From positions 69,821 through 133,820 of the forward strand of contig QAOA01006271.1 of the NCBI GenBank assembly GCA_003255065.1: 64,000 nucleotides of DNA. Reading direction: 5' to 3'. Origin of the DNA: Cercis canadensis. Taxonomy: Eukaryota > Streptophyta > Magnoliopsida > Fabales > Fabaceae. Made by a program: the position numbers and the translations under genes. How positions within the stretch are numbered: position 1 is the stretch's first letter; every line of letters begins with the position of its first letter. The notes under the pieces are model-generated. The model was given only the letters and a program-made list of their open reading frames with translations. It was not told where the DNA came from and did not search any database. Below are positions 23,401 to 35,903 of the stretch, in pieces.

Positions 23401-24356
23401 CTTATTCTATTGTTCCATGTATCATGAGAAATATGATCCAGTTGTAATATCAGAATTGAGGGATCCACAAGTCTAGGCAAAATAACTTGACATTACACCA
23501 TTTACAAAGCAAACTCACACACAACAAACACATGAATAAGGAAATAGAAGACAAATAAACTACTAGTGGGCCTCTATGTCTATAAATTCTAAGACATGGA
23601 AGCAGAAAGAGATAAGAGAAATATAAAATGATAGACAAGAAAGGAAAGAATGAAGTGAGGAAGAAGAAGAAATGAAGGAAGGTCAAAGAAGAAGCATGGC
23701 TTAGAGTGGGGGTCCGAGGGGACTATTGGGCATTAATGGCTCATAGGTTCTTGAAGTGGTCTTGTTGGTTAACGATCCAACGTTACCTTAAGGATCCTTC
23801 TATTTCGATCCAATGGAACCCATTAAGTCTCGTTGTTTCATAAACAAGCAAGTCCCTTCAATTTTCCATACATTGTAACCTTAACGACGAATCTCACTGC
23901 TCAATTGACTGTGATCTACTACTTTGATTTAGTGGATCTTAAAGGAAAATATTGCTTTTAAAGTGACGCGTCCCATTTTATCTTATAATACATTATGAAA
24001 ATATTCAAAATAAACTCATTACAGTAAATAATTTTAACAATAACTTATTTAGCTAATTTTTTTTTTGACATTATTAAGGTCATTTAATCGTTAGGTTGGG
24101 GTGTCATAGTTTCTTGTCTGTATTAGAACATACTAGAGTTACGTCTAATTTAGTTGGACCAGTCCAATCGGTCAAATTTTGTAATACCAGTTCTTTTTTC
24201 GGTTCGATTCTTAAAACATTGCAGGTGGTTAATTTTTATTTTTAAAACATATATATTTTTTTAATTCCACCTTCATCCCTTTTGTACCCCATTTACCAAG
24301 CCGAAGCCCTTAGTAAGTTATCACACTGGCTCTCAAAGAAACACAGATAGAAGAGA
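23401..24356. other. Upstream region of the ACP gene
   Basis: 24100-24230 carries a diverged hAT-like end (GGACCAGTCCAATCGGTC, and ACATTG after AAAA). The last 120 bp before the ATG should hold the promoter and 5' UTR, with an AT-rich TATA-like stretch near 24247. Nothing else was recognised. Confidence 0.5.
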
Positions 24357-27300
24357 ATGGCACTGAGAGCAGCCATACTCCGCCATGTTCGGGTACCAGT
24401 GCAAACCCTATCCCTAACCGCACCCAAATCTGTACCCTGGGGTAGCTTCCTCCGGTCCATGTCCTCACACGGCGACGATCATCTCACCAAAGAAGAGGTC
24501 ATCGAAAGAGTCCTCTCTGTGGTCAAAGATTTCCCCAAAGTCGATCCTTCTAAGGTCTCTCCTTCATTTTCCCTTTCTTCACTTTGCTATGATTTTTGTA
24601 GTCTTTAGATTTTCTGAGAAATGGGAACTTCGAATTTATTAATCCGTTAATTTATTTATGTGGGATGCCCCAGAATTCGCAAGCGTATTCTAGTGAAGCT
24701 TTATAATGTGGGAATTGTCTGCTTGATTTCCTTGAAAATGTCTGAGATTTTTAAAGATCTTGGGTTATATTATTCAGCTGAGATTTTTAGGTGCCGTGGG
24801 AAAAGGAGAAATGGGAACTCCAAATCTGTAATCTGTTCATTTATTTATGTGGGAATTGGGATGCCCAGAATTTGCAAGTGTATACCAGTAAAGCTTTATT
24901 TTTATTAATTGTTGATATAATGTGGGAATTTTCTGTTTGGTTTGCTGGAAAATTGCTGAGATTTTTAAAGATCTTGGGTTATATTATTCAGCTGAGACTT
25001 TTAGGTGCTGTGTGTTCTCACAATGGGAACTCCAAATCTATAATCTGTTAATTTAATGGCATGCGCCAGAATTGGGAAGTCTATATTAATAAAGCTATAT
25101 ATTTTTTTAACTTTTGGTATAATGTGGAAATTTCTGAGATTATTAAAGATTTTGGGTTATATTATTCAGACGAGATTTTTAGGTATTGTGAGAACAGGAG
25201 AAATGGGAACTTCAAATCTATAATCTTTCATTTATTTATGTGGGACGCCCCCGAATTTGGCAAGTGGATACTAGTAAAGCTTTATTTTTATTGAATGTTG
25301 ATATAATGTGGGAATTTTCTGTTTGGTTTCATGGAAAATTGTTGAGATTTTTAAAGATCTTGGGTTTTATTATACTGCTGAGATTTTAGATAGGAGAAAT
25401 GGGAACTCCAAATCTATAATTTTTTTTTAATTTATTTAGTTATATGGGATGGGCCAGAATTCGAAAATCTATATTAATAAAGCTATAGATTTTTTAACTG
25501 TGGACATAATGTGTGAAAGTGTCTGTTTGGTGGAAACCGCTTGGAAAATTTCTGAGATTTCTAAATATCTTGGGTTATATTATGCAGCTGACATTTTTAG
25601 GTGCTGTGAGAAAAGGAGAAATGGGAACTCCAAATTTATAATATGTTAATTTATTTATATGGGATTGCCGCAGAATTTTGAAGTCTATATTAATAAAGCT
25701 ATATATATTTTTTGAATTATTGATATAATTTGGAAAGTGTCTGTTTGTTTGCTTGGAAACTTGCTAATAAATGATATGAAATGAAAGTAATATTTATAAA
25801 GATCTTGGGTGAAAGAGACTAGTTGTTTTCTATTAATCAGCTAAGATACAATTTAGGTGAGGTGACTTTATCGATGTAGAAAACTAGATAGGGCTAGGCA
25901 GAATGCAGCTCAAACTTCAGGTTTGCTCTTATTTTGAATTGTTTAGCAAACAAATTTAAGGCCAGCGTTTAATTGTTCAAGGAGATTGATCTAATCCAGT
26001 TTTCTTTTTGTTATATAATGCTTTTTACTATCCTTTAGGGTTAGTGTTCGTTTTCTTTCAAATAAGAAATTTTAAAATGTCTTCATAAAGATCTTGTTTA
26101 ATAAAAGAGAAAAAAGAAAAAAAAGATTTTCTGACTCTGGGTTTTCTCAGATTTGAGAATATGATTCAGTTATCAGATCGTTTTTTGATACTTTAGTGTA
26201 TAGTTGGTAGTCAGTTGACAGTACTTTCTAAGAGAAAGGATGTTTTGGTACTCTGGTAGTCTAATCTTGCTAAATGTCTGTTCTCCATCCTTTTTGAAAA
26301 CTTTGGCTGACTTAAATTTGACTGAAGCTATTCATCCTTCCTGGGATTATTCAATTAATACTTGGGCTGTATGCATTGTGGTCTTCTGGGAGCTTGACTT
26401 GGTAGCAACTTTATGATCCTCGTCATCAAATGAAGTGATCTTTCTGAATATTAGCTTGCTTATATAGCATTCAACTCCTCACAAAATGGGGAAAATTAAG
26501 TCTACTATTTGAAAGGCTCTTAAGAACAAAATTTAAAATTATTAGTTGTATACAAAAATAAGATTTATGAGATCATAAACATTTTCTGAACAGTGTCAGT
26601 TCAGAAGATACCATTCTACTTATATGCCTTCTCTAATACAGGATAAGTGAAAGTGACTGGGGCAGAAAATAGGACTTGAAACCCATATGGATGCTTATAA
26701 GGGAGGCCATTGCTCTGGCCTCTTGGCAATATGGGCATTGGAAACTTTTTCTACATAACCTTGAACACCAAATTTAACATGTTTGGGCTTTGAATTGTCC
26801 TCTTAGTTCTTGCACTTTTAACATGTCCAGGCTATGCTTTAGGTTGGTCTTGGCGATGTTAGTCTCAAGTTACATTGTATAATAATGGAATGGAGTGAGT
26901 CTTAACTTGCTGCTGGCAATGATCAGTATAAGCCATATACTGTACTCTTATGCGCCAAAAAAGGAAACAAGAAAAAGAAGAGTTCATCTTTGAAATGCAT
27001 TTTTTTTGACTGACTTGGAAAATTGTTTTGGAAACATTTGGAGCACATAGGTCATTAAACAGCATATTTTAGTGATTTCCAAATTTGTTGAGGGTAAGTC
27101 GTTAAATTGAAAGTTTTGATGCCAGTATATCAAGAATTAGTCTCAAGTTAATACTGGGATAGTTTTTCGTACTGCTGTTATCATACATGCAGGTACTGGT
27201 GGGATGTAATAAATATGATTAGTTAAAATTCAAATGTATTCCTAGAACCCTTATTGTGTTCTTTTTTCAGTGTAAACTTATATTTTTCTTTTTATTTTTT

Positions 27301-27732
27301 GTTGTTTATCTGGTATCTAGCAGTTGCACACGCTTATTATCTATATATCTATCTCTAGAAATACTGCTTAATTACCATTCTCTTATGAATCATGATTTGA
27401 TTTGATTTGATTTTGATTCTCATTCTCTTTGGCTAAAAAATGTCTCCTTATTTCCCCATCTTGTATATTGGTCCTGCAGCTTTGTAGTAAAATTAAACTC
27501 ACTGTAGATAAAGAAATATATTGCTGGATTTACCAGTTTTTCCCTGTCCCTCCAGGTGACTCCAGATGTACATTTTCAAAAGGATTTGGGTTTGGATAGC
27601 TTGGACAATGTGGAAATTGTAATGGCTTTAGAAGAGGAATTCAAGCTGGAGATCCCAGACAAGGAAGCTGATAAAATTGACGCCTGTCATGTTGCTATCG
27701 AGTATATCCAGAACCATCCCTTGGCTAGTTAA
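24357..27732 (+). CDS. mtACP: Mitochondrial acyl carrier protein
   Basis: It carries growing acyl chains in mitochondrial type-II fatty-acid and lipoate synthesis, and in plants is also a part of or partner to respiratory complex I (family knowledge). Exons are 24357..24554 and 27556..27732, joined in phase 0, giving 124 aa, a normal length. The first 35 or so residues ([16 protein letters not shown]...) are basic with few acids, a mitochondrial presequence. The carrier fold follows, with [11 protein letters not shown] ending exon 1 and [20 protein letters not shown] opening exon 2. Ser81 in GLDSLD is the phosphopantetheine attachment site. The donor is AAG|GT at 24555 and the acceptor CAG at 27553-27555. 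The single 3.0-kb intron contains a roughly 200-bp tandem repeat. No defect is visible, so the gene is probably active. Confidence 0.93.
24614..25800. repeat. Roughly 200-bp tandem repeat in ACP intron 1
   Basis: Six diverged units, each marked by GAGAAATGGGAACTCCAAAT or a close variant, start near 24614, 24808, 25021, 25198, 25394 and 25617, so the period is 177-223 bp. Each also carries AAAGATCTTGGGTTATATTA and a TTAATAAAGCTAT-like block. The small ORFs here come from the repeat and are not genes. Confidence 0.85.
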
Positions 27733-28501
27733 CTAAACTTTTTGTTTTCCTATTTGGTTTCCTGTAGAACAAACATCTGCAAGCTTCCCCCTACTCTTTT
27801 GCTAGATGTTTCTGGAACCTGGACCTCCTTTTCTTTTCCTTTTCCTTTTTCTAATTGAAGTTAAAGGGGTGGTGAGGTTGTGGAAAATAAATATGAATCT
27901 GTTTGGAAACGAGATGGTCAGTGAAGAACTGGATTGTAAAGGACCATTGTTTCAACTTTGAAGTTTGGATTTCTACTCTGCAAAATGAATGATCTGCAAG
28001 CTGTGTGAGTTACAATATCATGTTTAACATTTAGCTGGTATTCATCATATAAGAAGTGGTCAAATGCAGATCATGGATCATTCTATATAGGAATTTTATC
28101 ATGGAATTGGCTGTGCAATTTACTGTTTCCCGTTTAAACAAATCTGGAAAAACTCCAACTTAATCCAGACAGGTGTGTTCTGTTGTTTCTGTGATTGAGT
28201 AATTGTAGCCCAGGAAAACGCACCGGTACAGGAGTTAACTTTCCCATAGTTGTAGCATGTGATGTCTTTCATCACACTCTCCTCCCTTCCCTCCTCTCTG
28301 GCTCTTTTTTATGTTGAAATGTTCTCATTCAAGTTTTCATCTCCTTCTATTCTCACGAGGTAAGTACTAAATACAAATTTAAGTAGTCTTCTGAACAGAA
28401 AAGAGGAAGGGGAGGACTGTCCTACGCGAGACAAGTGTCTTTTCTCATTCTTTATCAACATTGTTTTGGTTCTACATCGAGTCATACTTGCACAGTCAAC
28501 A
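27733..28501. other. Downstream flank of the ACP gene
   Basis: Contains the presumed 3' UTR in the first few hundred bases. No other gene was recognised before the MULE. Confidence 0.5.
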
Positions 28502-28510
28502 TAATTTAAA

Positions 28511-28855
28511 GGAAAAAGTCCAAAAAGCTCATTTGAATTATGCGATGTGTGCGCTTTATTTTCAAAGCTTTAAAAATGTAGGAATGAACTACTTCAACTA
28601 TTTAAATGTGTGTTTTAACCCCAAAAAATAGACTGGCGTTCATTAATAAACAGAAAGAATCATGTGTCATGTATGTGGAGTGTTTAAATGTCTAATCTCC
28701 CTAAAAATTCAGATTAAGTGGACACGTGAGAGGCACGTGTTCACTTAAACACGTTCTTCCTTCTCTCTCCACGATTGTGCTTTTGAATTGGGGATTTTTG
28801 GTGAAATCCCTAGAAATTGAAATCGGGCATTTTGAGATTAAATTCCATAGAAATT
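28511..28855 (+). repeat. Left TIR of MULE1
   Basis: Starts GGAAAAAGTCCAAAAAGCTC and matches the reverse complement of 34245-34589 to GAAATCGGGCATTTTGAGAT. CACGTG occurs at 28723-28728 and 28734-28739. Confidence 0.9.
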
Positions 28856-29426
28856 GAAATTGGGTGGGTTCTCAATTGCGCTTATCAAGAATTAGCGATA
28901 CATTCGATTTGACATAGCCTGGTTTGATAGCTTAATCGTTCTCAGAGCCAGTTCTTTCTTTGTTAAACTCGTGGCCCCAAAGTTTCTATACCAGGTAATC
29001 CAAAACTCATAACAATACAGAAATCGTGCTTTATTTTCTATTATGTTTATGCCCTTTGTGTGATTGAATATGTTTTGTTTATTTCAAATTCTTTTTTTGT
29101 TTATTTCAAATGTTTCGTTGTTTTGCAATTTTGGTTTGCAAATCCCAAGTTGATGATGCTTGCGAGTTAGATTGCATGATTGAATCTATTTATTATGCTC
29201 TGCAAATTGTTTATTAGGCACTGGATGCATGTACAGTGTTGTACATTGAGGAATTTATGATGCATTTTGCAGATGTATTGTATTCCTATGATGCATTGAT
29301 ATTGATGTGTTATTTTGCATATGGTTTAGGCATTTTGCAGATGAACATGGCTGTTGTACATTGAGGAACATGGTTTATGTTTTTGGCTTTTTTGTTTTTG
29401 TCATGTGGTCCTGAAGCTACTGTGAT

Positions 29427-32190
29427 GTGATCCTAACATGTTTTAATTTTTATTACAACATGAATTATATTGGATTTGGGTTGTATTATGGAGGGGCACT
29501 TGAGTATTTTCCCTCCATGAGATATGAAGGTGGGGTTAAGGAAATAATAGATGAATTTGATATTGATTATTTATCTGTAACACATTTAAGTAAACATATA
29601 ATTGAAGAAGGGTATGGAAATGCTGAGTTTGTGTGGTATAAGTTTGAGGATGAGATTAAGTCTTTTCTGACTGACAAGGATGTGAGGTGCATTTTGAATA
29701 GCATAGGGAATAGAATGAATAGGGTGTTACAATTATTTGTTGAGCACCATGTGGATAAACCTGAAGTTAGTGAGGAGTGCTTGAGACTAACAGCTGAACC
29801 TCATGTGGACATGGTTGAGGAAAGGGGGAGTGAAAGAGCTGAACCATTGGGGAATGACCATGATGATGAGAGGAGAAATGAAAATACCAGTGTAGGAAAG
29901 AATGCTAAAATACCAATGGCAAAAGACTTAGGTGAGGGTGAGGATGAGGAAGAAGAAGTGAATTTAGATGGCTGTGATTTTGATGATAGTGATGTTGATA
30001 ATGTAAATTTATTTTGTGATAATGGTGAGGGTAACAATGAGGAAGATTTCAGTAGGATGTCTGCTGATATAGGAGATACGGGGTCTTTTAATGAAGCTGG
30101 CCCAAGTGGTGAGGCAAAGGCAGAGGCCGAGGGCCAAGGCCCAAGTGTTGAGGAAGTGGGAGAAATGCCAAGGCCCAATGTTGTGCTAGATCATAATGGT
30201 GAGGCCCAGAGTGATTATGATGACGATGATGTTGCCCAAATGAGAAAGACAGTGATTAGCCCAAAAAAGACAGATACCCAGAGTTTAACCACTACAGTGA
30301 TATGAAGAAAAAAAATAAGGCTCCAAGTTGGTATGAAGTTTGCCAACTTTAGGGTTTTTAGGGATGCCTTCAAATAATACTGCATCGAAAATGGTATTGA
30401 CTTCATATATATGAAAAATGAGGCAGCAAGAATAAGTGTTCAGTGCAAGAGTAAGTATGGCTAGAAGATGCATGCTTCAAAGAACCAAGAAGACAGTACT
30501 TAGTCATGGGCAAATCTAGAGCATAATGATTGTGCCTGGGAAAACAACAATAGAAAGGCAAATTCTGCTTGGCTGGCCAGAAAATACCATGATCATATTC
30601 GAGATAACAGGAGGAAATGAGAGAATGAGGCTTTCATAAATCAAGTGGCATGAGATTACTCAACCTTTGTGTTAAGATATCAAGTGTACAGAGCCAAGAA
30701 ATCTACAAAACAGAAGTTAGAAGGCACACACAAGGAGCAATATGCTCTATTATAGAGGTACTATGCAACAATCTTGCTTTATAACCCAAGTTCTACAATG
30801 AAGGTGAATGTGAAAAATAGGCATTTTTAGATATTGTATGTGTGTTTAAATGTTGCCAAGAGAGGGTTTAAATTCTGCAGGCCTCTCATACATCTAGATG
30901 GATGCTTTCTTAAATAGGGATGAGTGACATGTTATTGGTTGTTGTGGGAAATGATGCAAATGACAACATGTTTCCTATTGCATATGTAGCATGTGAAACA
31001 GAAGTGAAGGAGACATGAGAATGGTTCTTAGAGCTATTGACAGTTGATATTGGACCTGCTAATGAACATGGCTGGATCTTCATGTCTGACCAACAAAAGG
31101 TAATGACTTATCCATATGTGCTTTGGTTTACTAGATCTGATATTTAAACTTGTTTTAAGTTCACATTATAATTGTATATATGTTTAATTGTTTAACTATA
31201 TAAGGCTTGAAAGAGGTTTTGGCTGAGATGGGGTTGAGCACAGGTTCTATGTTAGTCATTTATATGCCAATTTTAAGTTGAAGTATAAAGGCCAAACATT
31301 CAAAAGTTGTCTCTGGAATGCTGCTAGGGCAACAACATTGTCTGACTTCAAGTTTCATATGGGAGAGTTTTGCCAACTAAATGACCAAGCTACAAATTTC
31401 CTAGCAGATAAACATCCAAGAACATGGTCAATGCATGCCTTCAGTTCAAGAGCAAGATCAGTAGTATAGTAGAACAATCTATCAGAGACATTTAATTCAT
31501 ATGTGCTGCCTGCAAGGGACATGCCTATTATAACAATGATGGAGACCATTCGAAGAATGTTGATGAAAAGATTTGCAACAAAGCAAGCAGGGATGTTGAG
31601 CTATACTAGTACAATTTGTCCAAGAATAGCAGCACAACTAGAAAGATCCAAGTCAGAGGCCATTAATTGTATATGCCATATGAGTGGAGCTGGGAAGTTT
31701 GAGGCGGATAATTGGCAAGGTCAGAGGAAAGTTGTGAATTTGGTGACCAGAACATGTTCGTGTAGGATTTGGGACATTACAGGGGTGCTATGTGGACATG
31801 TTGTTAAGTGTATCTGTGCACAAAGAGAACAACCAGAGGTGTATGTTGATGAGTACTTCACAAAAGAGATATTCTTGAAAACATATGGAGTTATGATTAA
31901 CCTTGTACCTGGTGAAGATGAATGGCCAATTGCTGAGTATGAGCCTGTATTGCCCCATTAGGCAAAAATCTTATAGTCAGACCTCGAAAGAATAAAAAGA
32001 GAGCAACTGATGATCCCCAAAATGCTACCAAGATTAGCAGGGTTGGACTAAGGATGAAATGTGGCAACTGTGGCCAGTTTGACTATAACACTCACACTTG
32101 CAAGGGACTTGTCAACCCTAATAGAAGGATATATAAGAAGAAGTCTTCAACTAATAATCTTGTGAGTGAGCAAATTTGTCAACAATAATT
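29427..32190 (+). pseudogene. MuDR-type transposase of MULE1, multiply interrupted
   Basis: 29427-30305 is an open frame of 292 aa with the amino-terminal region of plant MULE transposases, followed by a long acidic linker. From about 30330 the DNA-binding region (KFANFRVFRDAFK) and the catalytic region continue with stops. A LDGCFLK block is near 30883-30915, GNDANDNMFPIAYVA near 30950 and WIFMSDQQK near 31075. 31278-31961 holds the later part, with a SWIM zinc finger (CSCRIWDITGVLCGH) near 31755. A CxNCGQ-type knuckle (CGNCGQFDYNTHTC) lies near 32062. An intron is likely after SDQQK (GTAATGAC at about 31100). At least ten nonsense or frame changes make it inactive. Confidence 0.85.
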
Positions 32191-32540
32191 GAATCACTTG
32201 TCTGTAATTTTTTACTAATATTTAACTCTATTTTTTGAGCCCAAATTGGAAGAAGAAAGAAGTTTGCAGCCTAGAATGCCCAAAGTGAATCAAGTGCTAC
32301 CAGTCCCTCATTTGCAGGACATGCACAAAGTCAAGCAAGTGTTGCTATGACACAACCACATGATGCGCAAGGTTCAAGAAGGCAGACAACTTAGATTGGT
32401 GAAAAAGTCTTTAAGACACAACCACCCACTGAACAAGCATCAATGACAGATGAAACTCACATGGGAGAGTCTAGAGGAAAGGGTAAAAGAAGAGCAGGAC
32501 AAACACAGTAGCAAATGTGTCAATTGTGTGGGCCACTTGC

Positions 32541-32547
<7 letters not shown>

Positions 32548-32578
<31 letters not shown>

Positions 32579-32592
32579 NNNNTTTTTTTTTT
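32548..32592. repeat. Poly(T) tract with four N
   Basis: Homopolymer of unresolved length inside MULE1 (N at 32579-32582). Confidence 0.95.
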
Positions 32593-33804
32593 GCTTTTTT
32601 AGAAAATGCCAATTAGGCTATTGTGCCTTTTGTTGTGTTTGGTTGGCCATTTGTGAGCCAGTTATCTTTTTGTTATGGTCCTAGAAGATGTAAAAATCTT
32701 TCACCATTTTTTAGCCCTTTATGAACCAGTTGTGGCTATTTGTGTGCCAGTTGTAATTGAAGTTCACATTATGTCCATTTTTAGATAAATCAATGCTGAA
32801 TGATATTGCCATTATATGGCTGGTTTTATGGTTAACAAATTGTGTTTATGCTCTATTGTTGTTAAGTTAATTATTTCAGTAATTAGAAACTCTTGAGATG
32901 CTTGTTGTCTTGTTTGTGCTGCTTACCATGTGCTACAATATTCACATCTGTGGTAAGGATGCTAGCTGCATGAGTACCACCTATTATGGAGGTTTTAATT
33001 TGTTAGCTGCTTCTGTGTTAATCATTATTTGTAATTTTGTTACATTTAATCTGTCAGCTGCTTGTGTGTTGATTATCTTGATTGAAAGTGGCAAATGTGC
33101 CCTTTATGTTTTTAAATTTGTTGCACTTGCATTAGATGTCAACTGTGTGTATATCCAGTATGTTTCTTGTCGATTTCAAGTCTCCCAGGATACTAACCCA
33201 ATATGAGTCTCCTGAAAAGAGAAGCAGGGACATGGAGTTTTTGTTAATCTACTCACATAATCACCTTTTGTCACTACTTATTATATTGGGCTATGTTTGC
33301 AACTAATTATTGTGATATTGTTGCTAAATAGCACGTCAAGTATATCAAAGGCAAGCAAGAGAAGAAGTTTATTCTAACTTTATAGGTATTACTGAAAGAC
33401 ATTACTCATAGTTTGCTCATAACTCATAAGCATACACTAGCAATTTGGTTACAGAAGACAATTTTCAATGTTGATGCACAAGGTATTGAGGTCCAAGCCC
33501 CTGCAACATATGATTCTAATATTACTCTATTAATTTATACATTGCTTTGAGTATTACATCTTGCATTTTTTCCTAAATTGATTTCATCTTGTATTTCTGC
33601 TTGGCTGGTTTCTGTGGCATGTGTTTTTCCTTCCTTATATTAGAGACCAGCTACTGAGATGACTCGAGCACTTTCACAAATTCAATGAACAAAATATCTT
33701 AATTCATTATCATAGCCCAAAGGGTACATAATAACTTTGAGGATAATAGCATTATTGAAATAAATAACAAATTACACCAGCAAATGTAAAACACACCAGC
33801 TATG

Positions 33805-34068
33805 CTACATCAACCTTTTTATCACTAATCCAAAACCTATTATCCATGCTAATACAAGCATCATACACAACTTCTTTACATTGTGTTTTTGCAGTTTCAA
33901 CTCCTCTGTAAGTTCCATGTTCTTCACTAAAGAATTCACCACCTTTTCTTCTCTCTTACTCACAGGAGGATCATACCAGCATAAGTAATTATAAGCATTA
34001 CTTGACCCATATCTACTACACCCAAAAAATCTCATGCCTGGGTTCTTTTTAGTCCAAGAACTTCGCAT
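33805..34068 (-). CDS. GRF-type zinc-finger ORF carried by MULE1
   Basis: The 87-aa minus-strand frame begins with SWTKKNPGMRFFGCSRYG and continues to YNYLCWYDPP. This is the second half of a GRF zinc finger (pattern SWTxxNPGRRFxxCxxY followed by CxxFxWxD), a domain that binds single-stranded nucleic acid in DNA-repair proteins and is frequent in small plant proteins. Downstream comes a charged coiled region (EEKVVNSLVKNMELTEELKLQ) and a hydrophobic end (MMLVLAWIIGFGLVI), a layout I associate with the plant GRF family. The first Cys pair should lie upstream near 34069-34110 but is in another frame, so this copy is probably broken. It is antisense to the transposase and close to the right TIR. 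Confidence 0.6.
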   Translation of the reverse strand: MRSSWTKKNPGMRFFGCSRYGSSNAYNYLCWYDPPVSKREEKVVNSLVKNMELTEELKLQKHNVKKLCMMLVLAWIIGFGLVIKRLM

Positions 34069-34244
34069 ATGGCATGGAATATTACAGTGGCATCTCTAGA
34101 CATCTACACCATAAATTCCAGATGTCTCTCCAATATCAACAGTGCCGGAAGACATTAATCACTTCAAACAAGCTTCAAAATGTTATGAGAATTAAAACCC
34201 CCAAGGTTCGGGCTCCAATTCCTTATTCTATCACCTTCTTCAAT

Positions 34245-34589
34245 CTTCCAGTGGAGTTCAATCTCAAAATGCCCGATTTCAATTTCTAGGGATTTCACCA
34301 AAAATCCCTAATTCAGAAGCACAATCATGGAGAGAGAAGGAAGAACGTGTTTAAGTGAGCACGTGCTTCTCACGTGTCCACTTAATCTGATATTTTAAGG
34401 AGATTAGGCATTTAAACACTCCACGTGCATAACACGTGATTCTTTCCGTCCATTAATGAACGACCGTCTATTTTTTGGGGGTAAAGCGCACATTTAAATA
34501 GTTGAAGGAGTTTATTCTTACATTTTTAAAGCTTTGGGGGTAAAGTGGACACATTGCATAGTTCAGGGGAGGTTTTTTGGATTTTTCCC
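34245..34589 (-). repeat. Right TIR of MULE1
   Basis: Reverse complement of the left TIR. It contains CACGTG at 34360-34365, 34371-34376, 34422-34427 and 34433-34438. Confidence 0.9.
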
Positions 34590-34598
34590 TAATTTAAA

Positions 34599-35894
34599 TT
34601 TTAGTAGGTTTACTTACATTTTTTTACTACAGCCCAGACATTGATTCAACTAATACCATACAACCTAAAACTAAAATAATGTAAAAAAAGGTGAGATATC
34701 TTGTCTTGGTGGTGTAGGATAATGTCCCTCAAAGAAAAATCACTTCTGATTTCTTTTAGATTCTCTCGTAATCAAGTAATTGTATGCCAAGCTTGACACC
34801 TAACTTAAATTCAGATGTGTAATATTCTTTCATGGTCCTTTAGATGCAATACAAGCTGCAAAGAATTATTTATTATCAGAAACAGCCATATGTCTATGTT
34901 AATTAGTAATCAACACATCATTAGGGTGTTAATGTGGTTAATTCTTCAGAGGCATGTGTGACATTGGTTTGAAATTATTACTTCCCTCATCTTATTCTAT
35001 GGTTTTTAAGAGGCTAGAGGTTCCTACAACAGTGATGGAATGATGAATATTACTCATTTCTGCTAGAAAGTCTATATTGCTACGTCTCAAAAATTAAAGA
35101 ATACTAGTAATAGTAATAGTAATAGTATAGATTGCCATTTAAATCTAAAAGAAATATATATATCACTTACATCATTAGGGTGTTGATATGGCTAATTCTT
35201 TAGAGGCATGTGTGGCATTGGTTTGCATTTATTGTTCCCCTCCTCTTCTTATTCTATGGCTTTTAGGAGGCTGGAGGTTCCTACAACAGTGATGGAATGA
35301 TGAATATTATTCATTTATGCTGGAAAGTCTACATTGCTACGTCCCAAAAATTAAAGAATACTAGTACTAGTAATAGTAATAGTATAGATTGCCATTTAAA
35401 TCTAAAAGAAAAATATATATACCTTACATATTGTAAGTTTTATTTTTTGGACAAATTTCAATGTCTTTCTTACTAATAAAATTAAGAGGTTATTCCCTAA
35501 GGTTCTAGAATTTGAAAAAGAAAAAAGACCAAAAAAATGTTAGGTGCTTATATTGTGCAAAATATCAAAATACTCCTTAGTGATATGTGGTTATTTTGTT
35601 TATATTTAAACATGATAATTACATAATATTAAGGAGGATATTTTGGTCATTTTTCAATGACAAACAATTGCTTGGATATTTTATCCTTTTCATATTTTAT
35701 GATATTTTATTCTAAATTTTAAAATCCTAGAATAATTCAGTCTAAAATTTCAACTATTTTTATTGAGCAACAAATATAAGTAATAGTGACCAAGAAAACT
35801 AATGTATTTAACTAATTTACCAAATTTGTAGAATTTTCCGTATAAGACTTGAAAAAATTCAACATTCTTTCCTAAATAATGAAAAAAAGTTATA
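34599..35894. repeat. Spacer between the MULEs with a 254-bp tandem duplication
   Basis: A block starting ATCATTAGGGTGTTAATGTG at 34917 repeats at 35171 (second copy to about 35425). Both copies include TTCCTACAACAGTGATGGAA and a (TAGTAA)n-type run. The remainder is AT-rich and non-coding. Confidence 0.8.
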
Positions 35895-35903
35895 AAGTTA
35901 AAA

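Larger units (their letters stand above)
28511..34589 (+). mobile_element. Mutator-like element MULE1, complete ends
   Basis: This 6079-bp element has TIRs of about 345 bp (28511-28855 and 34245-34589) and a perfect 9-bp target duplication, TAATTTAAA, at 28502-28510 and 34590-34598. It carries a plus-strand MuDR-type transposase pseudogene and, on the other strand near the right TIR, a GRF zinc-finger frame. The TIRs contain several CACGTG sites. Decay of the transposase by many stops shows the copy is not autonomous. Confidence 0.93.

Noticed and set aside
24660-25649. Several 66-86-aa frames in the ACP intron
   Set aside because: They repeat with the roughly 200-bp tandem unit and lie within the intron.
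29801-30178. 125-aa minus-strand frame
   Set aside because: It is antisense to the acidic linker of the MULE transposase, and its serine-rich composition is the mirror of D/E codons.
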